Source of the DNA: Oikopleura dioica
Lineage: Eukaryota > Chordata > Appendicularia > Copelata > Oikopleuridae
Length of the DNA stretch: 64,000 nucleotides
Assembly: GCA_907165135.1 (NCBI GenBank)
Contig: OU015568.1
Coordinates: 7,324,501 to 7,388,500 of the forward strand
Reading direction: 5' to 3'
Shown: positions 39,730-53,614 of the stretch, piece by piece
Layout of the letters: each line of letters opens with the position of its first letter
Position numbering within the stretch: the first letter of the stretch is position 1
Made by a program: the position numbers and the translations under genes
Notes under the pieces: generated by a model
What the model was told of the DNA's origin: nothing
Databases searched by the model: none
Seen by the model: the letters and a program-made list of their open reading frames with translations, nothing else

Positions 39730-42700
39730 ATGTTCGAGGGCGTTGGTGCTTACCTTATCAATTACTACCTCGGAGAATTCCTTGAAGACATAAACAATGA
39801 CCAGCTTTCAGGTGATCTTCAAAGTGATATCTTTTCTTCAACGAGTTAATCTTCAGTTCAACTGATTTCCGGCGAAATTAACCTTTCAAATGTTCCAATT
39901 CGACGTGGTGCAAGTGAACGCTTCGGCTTGCCAATTCATATTTCTGGTGGCAATGTCGGAAACATCAAAATTACGCGACCAAACTGGACAAGAGTACTAA
40001 CAGAGGCTTTCGAAATTAAAATCACAGGTTAGGCGAAAATTTCGTTCGGCTTCAATAATTTTTTTTAGACCTTCATGTCGAGCTGCAACCCTCCGAAGGC
40101 AAAACAAAAGAAACTAGCAGCAAAGAAGATGTAAAATTTCGGCGAATTCAAAATCTCATTTCCAGGTAATTTTTCTTTTCCCTGTCCTAGAATGAAATAT
40201 TTGAAGATGGCTCGCAGTCGGCCAGCAGCAAGGCATCTGGGCGTCTTACTCAAGCCAAATCATTTCCGATATTGTTCAAAATATCAAAGTGACTGTTTCG
40301 AACGTTAGCATCAACTACCGCGATCCAGATTTGTTGGGAGATGGGCATGTTGCTTACAACGTTTCGAATATCCTTGTCGCAAACAATCCCGCTATGCCTG
40401 GCTTTGCCCACAAGAAACTGCTATTGCAAGATCTGGAGATTATCTGGCACAAGAACGATAACTCTTCAACCCATCTCATGGAGAAAGTCGAGGCAAACAT
40501 TGACATTGTCAAGAATAAAAGTGTGACGCCCCTTAACGGCGATCTTCCGCGATTCAAAGTCGACCTGAACATAGATGCGGTCAACTTCCAACTGTCTGAT
40601 AAGCAGCATTCAATCATCTATTCAACGTGGGAGAAGCTAGAATGGTTTTATCGACGACAAAGATATTCCGAGTTTCGACCTAGTGAAAGCATCTCTTCGA
40701 CTGAAGATGCCCAAGAAAGAAACAAAATTGTCAAATTGTGGTGGAAGTGGCTTCTTCATCATACAGCTCATCCGATTCAAGAATATCGTCGATCAGAGAC
40801 AAAGCCATTTCTTCTGAAGCGTTGTTCCCAGATCAACGAGTACGCCAGAATCATCAGGAAGCTTCTAAAAAAGGAAAAACTGACGGAAGAGGAGAAAGCA
40901 ACGAGAATCGATATCGAGACCACCTGGACCTACGAAGAATGCCGAGGTGTCATCTACGCGGTCTTGGACAAAGACTACTCCAAGAAACCTGAAGTAGGAG
41001 AAGAACAAGAAGGCTGGGGCGGTTGGATCATGCGAGGCGGTGGGCTCTTTCGAGGGCGAGCTGCCTCTACTGGCTCACCAAAGACCGAGCGTTCGAGTTC
41101 AATAGACAGCGAAGCCTCAGCAAGTGATTCCGATTCACCCGTGATTGTCGATCCCTCTGCAGCGAAAATGCCCAAACTAACTCTTCGAACAGCAAGTAGC
41201 ATGAACAATCAGTGTCTACCAGATCATTCTGTCACAAACGACACCTTTCTCACGAGAGACAGGGTCTTTGCCGATTTCAGTTTCATGTTAACGACTGGAA
41301 CGCTGAAACTAACGATTGACAATGGAGAGGAGATCTCTGGCCTATCAACGATTCAATTCGACCGACTCCATTCCTCTCTCGGCTGTCAATTTCGTTCAGA
41401 TACCCTGACTTATATAACGGAGCTTGGCGATTTCAAGATTGTCGATGACTTCACTGACGACTCTATTTATCCCGTCTTAGTATCGACGATCAAAAAAGAC
41501 AAGGATGAAAAAGACAAACCTCCACCAGTTATGTTCCACTTTTCGTACGAAAAGATAAGCCATCTAAGTCAAACGGTCTATTGCGAAACTGCGCCGTTGA
41601 AGATGATCTTCAACAAAAAGCTGATGGAGATTGGCAAAGGATTCTTAAATTTAAGAACCGGTGGAGAGGACTCACTTCATAATTGGCGACAGAGGGAGCG
41701 ATATCGCAGCTTGAAAGAAAAAGCAAAACAGACATTACAAAAAGGCTTCGAGAAAGTCATGGAAGAGAAGTCTTTTAAGAAAGGCGGCATCCGTATAACA
41801 CTAGATTTGGCTGCTCCGAAAATCATCTTCCCAAAGAGCTTCAACGATCCGAAAACGCCGCAGATCATGGTAGATCTTGGAAAGATCAAATTTTCAAACG
41901 TCGATGAGAACGAGAAAGAACCCCTGGCAGAGTTTACTCCCGTCGTCGAGGGTTCGTCCGAAGCTCAAAAAGACGAAGATGAATTTTATACTCCCGAATA
42001 TAATGGTAGCCCTGCAGATCAATCCCCACCTGTAGAAGAAGAAAGTACTGTAGCTCTCAACGAACAAACGAGAACTGTGGAAATCCCTGAAGAGCTTCAA
42101 GAACACCTTCTTGTCTCTCACTTCTACGACAAATATTCTGTGCAGCTACAGAATCTACAGATTTTGGTGGGGACGAAAAGCGATGATGAAACAATTTGGA
42201 ATAGAGCAACGTCGCAGAAAAACTCAGAGCTACATGTTGTCGAGCCCTTTAACGTTTCTGTCGGAATTGAAAAGCGCGCCTGCGATGTTACCGATGAATC
42301 GAAATATCCACTCATAATTGTCTCCGGAAGCCTTCCTTCTCTTATGCTTCAAATCAACGAGACAAAGTCATCAATGATATTCTCTTGTCTGGAGGCATGC
42401 ATACCTTCCGGCTCAACGAACAAGCCTTCAGCTCCTAACTTGGACGTAACTGTTTCTGATATTGAGCAATCGCAAAGTGTCAGTTATGGAAAATTGATTG
42501 TAATCATGTTTCAAATTGACCGTGTCTCCTGTGGACTCTACTCTATTCTACATGATCATATGGTCGCTGGCCTCGAAGTCACGCGAATCAAGGCGAATGT
42601 TAAACTGCAGCCGGATAAGAGTAACCTGAAGCTTTCTGTTGGATCCGTTGTTGTGACAAACAATCACGACCATAACCTTGGAGCCGATTTCCAGTCAATT

Positions 42701-45700
42701 TTGGTGTCAAACAGAAATGCAACGCTTGACATTCCATCAGGTATGAACTCATTTGAACCTTTAGTCGTAATTGACACTGAAAAGACTCTTCTTGAACTCT
42801 CAAGAACTTCGCCGGGAGGTCGCCTATAAATAATTTTACAACAAGGCGATAAAATATCTCCTTAGGAACCATCATCGATTCGGGGTGCACGTCGCCGACC
42901 ATAGAAGAGCAGCTGGCTCCTACTCCTCCAAACTTTGTCTCCCAGCTCCAAGAAAATCTGAACAAATTTTGGAGCACAGAACAAAAAGATGAAGACACTC
43001 AGACAAACTGGTCCAATGCCGATGAATCAAACGAGGAGCTCGCAGTTTTTGAATGGACGCACTACGATGAATCCCAATCTGCAGATATTGGAGATGACAT
43101 CCACGTAAATTTTTCATCTCTCGACATTGTCATCACTCCTGACACTTTATCCGTTCTTCTGTCTGTGCTTCATCGTCTCAAACCTCCTGGAAAAACGAAA
43201 AACCCTACTGACGAGGACGAAAAGACCGATAATAACAATAAAGAGCGCCTTACAGTTATCCACTTTGAAATGAAAACTATCAACTTGATGGTCGGAGTCG
43301 CTGAGGGCATCGGCGAAAGTCGTATGGGCAGGAAAATTGCCACTGCAGGGATAGAAGAATTTCGGTCTGTCGTTGAAATTCAAAATCCAGGAAATGTCAC
43401 AATATCTGGAAAAATTGGATCGATCTTTGGGTCCGACTTGGCAATTGCTCACGAGAATGCATATAAGAGGTCTTACTCTAGCAGGAAAGGTCATAAGTAT
43501 ATTATCAATCATAAGTAAAGCAGGGAACTAAAATTTTAAAATGTCATGTTCATGTAGATTCGTTGAGAAGTCTCCGTAGTCAGGGCTTTCTTCACTGCCT
43601 TTTTCGATTTCTTCCCCAAGTCTTTGCTTTCAAGAAAAAGCTGCTTGCAGTAGTCGATAGAAACTCTTCTTAGCTGCTTGGTCATCTTTTATCAAAAACT
43701 TTATCGATTTTTTGGATAACTTTTTTGTTATGAAACTAGTGCTGTCGAACGCTGATTATATATGGGTTCAAGAGGGCGCTAAAAGTAAAGATTTTGCTAG
43801 AAAATCTATAGGTGGCCTCATAACTCTCCACCGGAGATCTTATTTACGTACATAAACTTAGCCGAACCTATTGTGAAGTTCAAGTTTTTATTACTTGTAA
43901 CCAGTCTTATCCGGTTAATTTTATGATATTCATGCGATGACCATAATATAGAATTTTCGCTCTAGGAACGCCGAAGATCAAGGATCTTGAGTTTGACAAA
44001 ATCTTTGATAATGTTCAAAACGATGCCTTCACATTTGACTTGCAACGGTGCAACGTCGACAATGAAAATTACAGAATCGACCTTGGAATTGAAACCGCAT
44101 CCTTGTGCTACATCCATTCACCGCAATTTTTGGGCCAAGTCGTTCACTGTATGAATGAATTCAAGAAGCATTTTGATGCGAAGCTCTCCGTTCATGCGCA
44201 GAAAAGATTTCAAGAAGCCCTGTCAAATCTATACGAAAAAGTAGCTGACGTTGCGATCGGTCCAGCACCAGCCATGGCTGATTTCCGAATGAAGATGAAC
44301 TTCAAATCACCTTACGTCGTTCTTCCAAAGCAGTTTGGAAGCTCGGAAATGCTCCTTGCGAAAATTGGGTCAATAAGCTTTGAAAATCAAGGACTGAAAA
44401 ACTTCTCCATGGAAATTAAAGATGGGTCAGTTAGCTCCGTGAACAACAACCACGGATGCAATCTTGAATTCTGTGGGCTAATTCTTGAGAAAACCGACGT
44501 GAATTTGAAGTTCGACTTGAACGACGACAAAATATCCGTCTCGGTGGCTTTACCAGCGAAACCAATTCTCACTCTGACGAAAATGAATTACGAACAGATT
44601 CTGAAAACACTCGACAATGTTGCCATTCCTGACAAGGCGAAGGAACCGAGTTCGGAAGAAAATAAAGAGTCGGAGGCTGAAAAACCTGAATTCAAGCCGA
44701 TTTTCTTCATGATGCACATTCCATCGGCGACAATCAACATGACAGATGAAGCAGAGCGAAACTCCGTGCAATTTATCTTCTATGATTTTTGGTGTAATTT
44801 TGAAAAACTTGAACCGACTGAATTCAATGTTGACTTGGCGCTTGGTTCAGTAGAGGCGATCGATGCTGAAAGTCCTGACCAGTATATGCTGCGATCAAGG
44901 AGGACTGACAAATCGTTTGGGTAAGCCTTTTTATACTAATTGAAAGCTAATGTTTTATCTAGTCGAAGACGCTGGAAGAGCTGTACACTTCCTATCGCTG
45001 AACTTGTTCCGAGACCGAGGAAACGAGTCCGATCAATTTGCCTAGCCGATTTCGGTGTTCGAACGTCTCAGTCTCTCCGTGCTAAATATCTCGAGTTCTT
45101 CCGCGATTCCTGTGAGCCACTCGTCAAGATTAACATCAACCAGAAGAATCCCATTGGATTGTCTGGCAAGCGCAAGGTGAAGATCCTCATATCAAGACTT
45201 GATGCCGGAATCAACCTGCAGAGTTGGGTTACGCTCATAGATTTCTTCACCCCGTCGTCCGCACCTCTAGGCTTGTGGTTTTTTTGATCGGCAAATTTTG
45301 TGATAGCAGTTTTACTCATTCCACGAAAATTATTTTAAGTCACGACTCGTTACATAAGTTGTCTTATCATCATTATTGTTACGAAAATACGTGATAACTT
45401 TTGCTTATTAGTAGATAATCAATTACGGGACTTTAGCGTAATATATAATTATCACGAAGCCAATTAATTTTCCTGTTAGCATTCGTTACTCTCGTAGAAA
45501 AATAAACCATCTGAAGATCGTGTCACGTCAACAACATCATCCCAGCCAGATGGTCTCACGGCTGAAGCCAGGAAATTCCGAAAAAAAGTCATTGAAAATC
45601 AGGGAGCGCCGATAGACACGAAAATTTACTTCGAGGTTGAAAAATTCACGATTATCTTCAACAAGCCAGAATATCAATTTTCGAAGGCGTCGCTTCAAAA

Positions 45701-48700
45701 ACTCTCGATGGAACTACATCTTTATCAGACTACCCACCGGTATGAAGGGTCGATCGGGGAGCTGACTCTCTACGATCTGTCTCCTGCCGGGTTTCTTTAC
45801 AGAGAGCGATTTGTCACCGATAAGGATTCAAAAGAAATTCTCAACTTTCAAATATTTCGATACAACAAGCCCGACCACGAGTGCAAGCGGGAATTCGATT
45901 TGAAGGTGAAGATAAGGATGAATCAGATCATGTATATTCACACTCACCGTTTTCAATCAGAATTAACCGCGTATTTTCTTCACTTCCACCAGCTCCTCGA
46001 GCTCGTCAATCATTATCGCGCTGCCATGGTCGGAGCAGAAGTAACTAATCTCGGCCGTGGATCACGAGTCATGTTGGACATCACTGCTGATAATCCAACT
46101 CTGATTTTACCTGAATCTAGTTATAGTCCGAAAGTGATCATTGCTGACCTCGGTAAATTGTCGATCTCCAATACTTTCAAGCTCAGTGACGAGGAAGGAA
46201 CGCTACACTTCGAAGAATATGCTCAGAATGGATTTCCGGAGAAGAAAGTCTTGCTCGATTGCATCACAGTTGGCTTGAAAGAAATGGATATTTGGATTGC
46301 TGATCGAATGGAGTTGAGCGACGCTGGAGAGAGCGACCTCAAATTCAACGGATTCAAATTTGTCAGGCATCAGCAATCTCTCCTCAAGAAACGGGTAGAA
46401 CTGTCCCTTGCTATCGAAAGAAATCTTCAGCAGAATGTCGACCGGTCAGTTCCCGACATGCACATCAATGGTACTCTCAGCGAGGCATACTTCGGATTGA
46501 ATAGAAGCCAATTCTGGGTCGTTCGCGACTTCCTCGAGCACAATCTCGGTGAGATGCAGCCAATATACGAACGACCATCCGTTCCAGTGAATATTGAAGA
46601 AGCGATGACAGAAACAGTCATGACTGGGGAAGTCTTCAGAAATCTAAAGTTCAATCTTGGGCTCAAGAATGTCACAGTCGAGCTTGGAGAGGTCAACGGC
46701 GATAAACTCGTGAAAATGGAATTTGTCGATTCTACCCTGAATTTTGAAGCCCTCTCGAATAATCACAAGCACACGAATCTTGTCTGCAAAGCCTACAATG
46801 CTTGGGACTGCCGCGAACTCTACAACATCCATCCCTCATTCCAGAAGGTCATTGCAGCTGATTTAGAAGACGAAGATATCTGCCAAATTGAAATCGTTTT
46901 CAAAGCAACGCCCGACGGCGCTTCCTTCAAGCTTGTAACGGAAAAAACTAGAATAATTGTTCTGCCAGAATGGTCGAAGCAAACATTGAACTATCTTCTG
47001 GAGCATCCGATCGATGGCTACGGAGATGATTTGCGGAAGATCAACTACGACCTGATTAAAAAGTGGAAACAAGAACCGAGCGATCCAAAGAACACTGGCG
47101 AAAAGGGTAAGATGAACTTGGATATCACTACGAACGTTCACGGGACAGAGTTTCTGATCATTAATGATCTTACATCTTCGAAATCTGCAGCGATTACCCT
47201 CCGCTCGACCGCTGTTCTGCACAAGAATGAGTTCTCTACTGTTTTGCAGTTGCAATGTCTGGAGCTTTTTAGCTGTGAGCTGTCGAATGAAGAACAAACA
47301 TCGCTGTCAATTCTTGATCCGACAAGTCTGAATCTTGAATTTTCAACTCCTCAAGACGAAAAGCCAAAACTCGAAATTAATTTTGACGAAATCAACATGC
47401 GTCTATCGTACACCGACTTTCTGCTCATTCGATCTATCGGTCAGAGTTTACAACTCACCCTACGAGGAGAGCCAGACGGAGCAACCGAGACTGCGAAGCC
47501 AAGCTTTCCAGATGGATCAATTGTTCGAAAAGAACGAGGAAAAGAGATCACTATCTGGCGGCCGTACGAGCTATTGCTGCGATCAGATGACGACAAGGCG
47601 CCAGTTCCCCCAAAGCTTCAAGAGCTTCAGGAAATCGACGCGAACCTCAATGGTGAAAGCGTTTCCATGACTTTCATCGACGACTCCGGAGAACGAGACA
47701 TTCCTTTGATAGAGTTCGAATTGAAAGAGATTGGTCTTGTTGCAAACAACAAATTTGTCCGAATGCACAACACCTTCTTCGTCCAAAAGTTCAACCAGCA
47801 GCTTTCACTCTGGGAACCCCTTATTGAACCTTACAAATTGATGATTCGAGGGGATCGCTCTGAAGATCACGGAGGCTATAACATTAACTTGCTTACTTTT
47901 ACTCGATTGGATTTGAATTTAACTATGGACCTCTACTATCTTTTAGCCCACCAGATTCCTCATCTGTCTGATCTTATTTCTGGGTCATCCGTTCGGCAAT
48001 TTGATGTTCGAAAGAAATTCCGCCCTTACACACTAAACAATGTAACCGGCTATACAGTGACCTACTGCACCAGTGCAGAGTCTTTGGGTAAGCCATGGCG
48101 GAAGGTACCGACGGACACTCAAGATGACTTCACATTCGCCAGGGGCCATCAAAAGATTCGAGAGTACCGACAGCAATCACATCGCATCTGGATTAAAGTT
48201 GGCGACTACACTAGTCTTCAACCTATTGCCGTGAACAAAGTTGGTCTGTACTTCCGACACGCAGTACATCCTGGAGGAAAAATGCCAATTCGAATCCTTA
48301 TTGAAGTCCGACTTACCGATTCAGCAAGAAAAATGGTGACGATTCGTTCAGCTGTTAAGATTTCTTCGAAACATTCTGAACCCCTTGAGATTTACAAGCG
48401 CTCAGATTATACGATCGATGATATCTATGAAATAACGCCTCTTGGTACTGTTCAGCCTCAGGAAGAATTATATATTCCACTGCAGCACGCTGACGGTCAG
48501 TTCGTAGTTCGCCCGGTCGGCGATCTTTACAAAATATCTGAATCGACAATAAATTGGAGAGACTACCCAAGAGGAATGTTTACTATCGACTGCGATCCTC
48601 ACAGAGTTTCCGACCGTAAAACATCGTTCCAAGTTGAAATCCGGTCGTTCGATCTTCCTCAAGGCCAAGAGCTGACAGAAGAAATCCGAAAGATTTACAA

Positions 48701-51700
48701 AAAGCAAAGAATTATAACGCTAGATTCGTCCTACGATCACTTGAACTTTCAAATGCCTGGCAATAATATTATCATTTATCCTGGAATCAAGATGAAAAAT
48801 TTGCTGCCCTGTGAAATTCAATTTCAACTCAGCGGATTTGAAGGTACAATTCAGCCACATCAAGAACAAACAATCTATTTTTCGCCGAATGAAATTAAAT
48901 TCCGAATCCGTCTTGAAGGATTTGAATCGAGCTCTGAAGTAAATCTCTCTCACAATCGAGATGTGCTAACTGAGATGAGGATAATTGACCAAAATCGACG
49001 ACTTCTTATCCTCAACGTCAGGCTGACGATTGAACCCACCATCCAAATTCACATCAGTTCACGCTACTGGCTTATCAACCACACTAGCTTGCCGCTCGTT
49101 CTCCGCCAAAGCCAATCTGCTTTTGACGCTGCTGGTCAGTTCGATGAGCATGAAAGCGCCCGTTGCCGCACTCCACTTCTATTTTCATATACAGATCGGG
49201 AATGTCCTTCCTACTGTCAGCTTCGTCTTGGCTCGAAAAAGTTCGCAAGAGCAACGAGTCATTGGACGAATGAGTTTTCTTTGGAAGACGACTGTCATCG
49301 GGAAATTCAAGCAGAATATCAAACTTACCAGCTTGGAATTTCAGTGAGAAATGGCACCGAAGATTATCGCGATACTAAAATTGTAACTGTCACTCCTCGT
49401 TTTACTATTCACAACTCAACTCCATTCAACCTCAACTTTGCACAACAATACCTCGTTTTCGGCAAATGGCATCAAGATCCTGAAGTCGGCAAGTTCGAGT
49501 CTGCTTCTCCAGGAGCTTCGTGCAACTTTGACTGGCCAGATATCAAGAAAGATAAAGTCCTATGTATTCGAATCACTGATCCGGTCGACACCCGCTGGTC
49601 GGGTGGCTTTCCTATCAATGTCGTGAAGACAAGCTACTTGAATGTCAAATTCAGTTCTCTTGACATGATCTTTCTCGAGGTATCAGTTTCATATCATGCG
49701 GCGATGTTCTTCGTCGAAGTTCGCGAAATGAAAACTGCGCCATTGATAAGAATTGACAATCTCTCTGCCGTTCCCGTCAGCATCATTCAAGAAAAGTGCC
49801 GGGACAACTCATTACGAGCTGAAATACCACCTGATTGTTCAATGCCCTACATCTGCGATGAACCGATGCTTCCTGAGATCATCACTTGCTCGGTAAAATC
49901 TGGGAAGAAAAGCGAGCTGGTCAATCTTGAAGAGTTGAATACCACCACTACTCTTTACTACGAAAACTTGTTCTACATCGAATCGCGAGAAAATATGGTG
50001 CTGGACGTTGATGCATCAAAACTACTGTTTGTCCGACAGAAAGATCAGTCCAGAAGAAGTCAGCTTTGGCGAACCGATCCATCTTCCTCCCTGATCAATG
50101 CAAAGCATGAAAATCTGATACTTGACCCGACTACTCTGAAGCTTGTTGATCCAACACAGAAGAAAAAACATTATAAAAAGTGGTCTTTCAAGAAGCATGT
50201 GATATGTTCTGGATCGAATCGTCTTTACTTGAATAACCTTGAGTGTCCTGTGTTTTTGAAGGACGACAAAACTGAGCACATTGATTCCGAAGATCTGACT
50301 CCTTTCAAAAAAGTCCGTCAAAACAAGGGCTCAGGCCAGCTCCACCTTCGTGTTGTAAGAGACGGACCAAGACGTGTTCTCCAAATCTACGACATTTTGA
50401 AAAGCCATGGAACATCTGTCGACAGTGGAAATTTGAACGTAGAATGCAAAGAAAAGGTTGACAAGTTCATTTCCTCGACTAAAGCTGTCAAATGCGGAAC
50501 AAGATATTCTTTTGGTGTGGATATGCCTGCTGGAATCGGAGTTTCTGTAATCGCGCAACTTGTAAATCACCAAAAAGAAGAGCTGTTCTTCTTGCAAGTG
50601 AGAGGAATCAACATTCAAGCGGAAATAAAAAGAAACTCGGAAATACACTTTCAGTTTTCTGCGCATTTTATTCAATGTGACAACCAAGTTCGCGGCGCTT
50701 ATCCGAGGGTTCTTATCGAAAAGAATATGCAGAAAGTGGACAAGCGATTGGTCAGAAATGTTTTGTCTGTGTCGATGGCAACTCTTCCGAACACTGAAAA
50801 CGCGCCTGGTCTCTTTAGGTAATTTTTTCATCGTATTTCCGATCTAATAAAGATAATTTTAAGACTTCTGAAGATAGAAACTTGTCCCCTCGTGTTCAAG
50901 ATCAACGAAGGACTAATTCTGCGAATGATGATGCTCGTGGACAGTCTCAAAGTAAAGAAAGTAACTCCTGCCAGCGTGTTTACCAAAGACCCGCAGTCGC
51001 TTTTCTTAAATGAATTGCGAGCTAATGCGACGAAGCCCAAGAATCGCTTCTACTGCGAAGAGTTGTTTATCAAACTCGACGAGCTGACGGTTTCTCTTTA
51101 TAGAGATACAGATCTACCGAGAGAACTGAAGCGATACAAGACAAAGGCTAGGCTTACTCTCATACAGTTCGAAGATGCCAGGTAATCCGAATCTGATTTA
51201 TCTTTTATGACACTTTTTAGGATAAACATCGATCCTTACTACGTAAAATACAGCTACAAAGACATGGGTGCTTATCAAAACGACCTGGTGACGTTCATCA
51301 ATGCAAGCGTGAAGAATCAAGCTTACAAAGTTTTGGGTGCTGTTGATTTCCTCGGAAATCCACTCGGCCTTGCGCACGATATCAAAGATGGCCTAGAAGG
51401 AGTCTTAGAAGGAAACTTCTCTTCTGTGATTCAAGGTTGTTCTCATCATCCTGTAGCATTAATCTTACAATAAATATTCTTAGGCACAACGAGAGGTCTC
51501 GCGAATTCCGCGTCGAAATTTGTCGGTAGTGTGGCTGATGCTGTTTCATCGCTTGCAGGAGATCGAGAATATGAAAACGATCGAAGACGCAGAAGACTTC
51601 AGAGAGTCGACTTCGGGAACGCAGTGGATGGGCTTGCTTATGGAGTGCTGGGTGGAATGACAAGCATTCCCGATCAGACGTACAAGGCTGTTCAAACGGA

Positions 51701-52333
51701 CGGAGTGGCTGGTTTCTTCAGTGGATTGGGCAAGGGTGTCATGGGAACATTCATAAAGGTTTGTTACTTTTTCTTTAGTACTTGCTCAACAGTTTTTTTA
51801 GCCGATGACCGGTGTCCTTGACTTCGCTACCAGTACCGCTACTGTTATTCGAGACAGTGCAGACAGAAAGAAAAAAGGCTTGGCTACTCGCTATCCGAGA
51901 TTAATTTCTGATGTCAATGGTGGCTTACCAATTTACGACGAAGGGATGGCCAAAGCTCAAGACTTCCTGCTCGGTATCTATCCAAACTTGTTGGAGAAGC
52001 TGTTCTTTACATGGAAGATCGAGGCGTTTAACGAATGTCATATTTTATGCGTTACAGAATCGAGGGTGTATCTTTTTGGAGAAACGTCGAATGATTTCAT
52101 GGAAATCTTCAAATTTACTTTTGATCAACTTGTTGATATTATTTCCCGTGAGAATAGGGTCGTTTTTGATCTGAAAAACACGAGGTGAGCCTACCTTTTG
52201 GATTTATTTCTAAAGAAAATTTAGGGAAAAGCTGGTTTGTAAAACGCCAGAAGATGCTCTTACAGTCTACAAACAAGTTGAGAGCATTTGGAATCTCTAC
52301 AAAGATGACCAGCACACCTTCACGGACGTGTAG
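39730..52333 (+). CDS. VPS13D: VPS13D-type bridge-like lipid transfer protein
   Basis: VPS13 proteins are rod-shaped lipid channels at membrane contact sites; VPS13D acts in mitochondrial and ER contacts. Exons traced include 39730-39811, 39857-40027, 40069-40130, about 40226-42740, 42866-43489, 43966-44920, 44963-45276, about 45530-50818, 50864-51182, and several to the stop at 52331-52333. The N-terminal chorein motif is MFEGVGAYLINYYLGEF. The VAB/SHR-BD region has SSRYWLINHTSLPLVLRQ and FSYTDRECPSYCQLRLG; the ATG2-C/PH part has GAVDFLGNPLGLAHD, FSGLGKGVMGTF, GVLDFATSTA and YRVYLFG-like turns. The pattern of the SHR-BD and C-terminal blocks matches VPS13D better than A, B or C. No obvious UBA was located. 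The last junctions near 45276 need a GC-AG intron. About 3,700 residues. Confidence 0.88.
43536..43685 (-). CDS. Possible nested 49-residue basic ORF in a VPS13D intron
   Basis: In the long (476 bp) intron 43490-43965, the minus strand reads MTKQLRRVSIDYCKQLFLES and a Lys-rich helix KKSKKAVKKAL before a TAA. Composition is protein-like and the ATG context is reasonable, but length is short and no family is recognised. Could be a processed-gene fragment. Confidence 0.3.
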   Translation of the reverse strand: MTKQLRRVSIDYCKQLFLESKDLGKKSKKAVKKALTTETSQRIYMNMTF

Positions 52334-52514
52334 TACCTCAAACCTTTTCCTGAACAATTCAATACTTATCAACTTACTCCTCCCTATATAAAAAACCTAT
52401 TATTCTAAAGTTAAACCATACTGCAATTGCCCAATGCCCACTTCAGTTCCCATTCTGCAATTTTTTCCTGAAATAAATATTATCTGTTTTCAGATAGAAA
52501 AATAATACAACAAA

Positions 52515-53524
52515 ATGAGTGTTAAACTGACAGCAGCGCAAAAAGCGGAAATTGAAAATAAACGGCTCGATGCATTGGATAGAAAACGTACGAAGGCTAA
52601 TCAGAGGCTTGAGAAGGAGAGTTTGAAAAGTTCGATTGATAAAAAGGTTTATTTTCAAGAGAAAAAAAGATTGGAATAAAATTTTAAGCGTGGCGGTGCA
52701 TCAAAGCGCCCCGCAACTTCGAGTGAAATTATGTTAATTAATGACAACGCAGAAAATTTGGAACAATACGGCGAAAAATATATTGACACTGGGGCTGGTT
52801 TCCTTTTGAGTGCCAATCAGAAAAGATACAAACCAAAGGAGGCCGCGCCTGAAGAAATACTGGACACGGACCTGTGCGATGACTGCGGACTTCCATTTGA
52901 GAACAGTTATCTTCGGAAACATTATGGCGCGCTTGTTTGCGACGATTGCAAAGATGACGAGAAGTATCCCTTGATGACGTTGTCCGAAGTAAAAACAGAG
53001 TACCTGTTGAATGATAATATGCTCAAGAGAGATCCCCCTCTGCGATTTATTCTCAAGAAAAATCCACACAATCCCTCGTGGGGTGAGATGAAGTTGTTTC
53101 TTCTTCCACAAGGTTGGGTTGATTTCCAGTTGTGTTATTTTGAAATCAAAGATGAAAATCATTATTCACCCAAATTCAGTTGAAGCGCGTGCCTTGCAGA
53201 TTCATGAAAGCTGGGAAAAGCTTGAAGAGTTAAAAAGTACTTATAGAACTTTATATATTTATTAAAAGTAAATTATTCTTCAAATGCAATTGCAATTTTT
53301 CATCATTCTTTTCAGAGGAGCGCGAAAGTAAACGTGTCCAACGCCAACAAAAACTATTCGACAAAAAGCTTCAAAAGCTAAAGCAAGAGGTTCGAGCACG
53401 CAACTACAAAGTCGCAGCATCAAGTCAGCACGAGCATGATTATTCCAAAGTCGAGCACATCAAGGGCGATCTTTACCGAAAAACTTGCGAATGTGGGGTC
53501 TCTGTTGAATATGAAGAGTTTTAA
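52515..53524 (+). CDS. XPA: DNA repair protein XPA
   Basis: XPA verifies damage and scaffolds nucleotide excision repair in the nucleus. Exons 52515-52646, 52689-53112, 53180-53236 and 53316-53524 sum to 822 nt (273 residues, same as human). The zinc finger is CDDCGLPFENSYLRKHYGALVCDDC (key cysteines at about residues 119, 122, 140 and 143). The family blocks YLLNDNMLKRDPPLRFI, KKNPHNPSWGEMKLFL and the C-terminal YRKTCECGVSVEYEEF follow. The upstream basic helix is shorter than usual. The stop is 90 bp before TTC4 and the start 181 bp after VPS13D. Confidence 0.95.
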
Positions 53525-53614
53525 CTCGCCCCTTTCCGCCTTTCTTCTGCCTCCTACAGATATCATTGATGTTTAATATTTCCCAAACTCAAATGTCAGT
53601 AACTTTTCTTCAGA

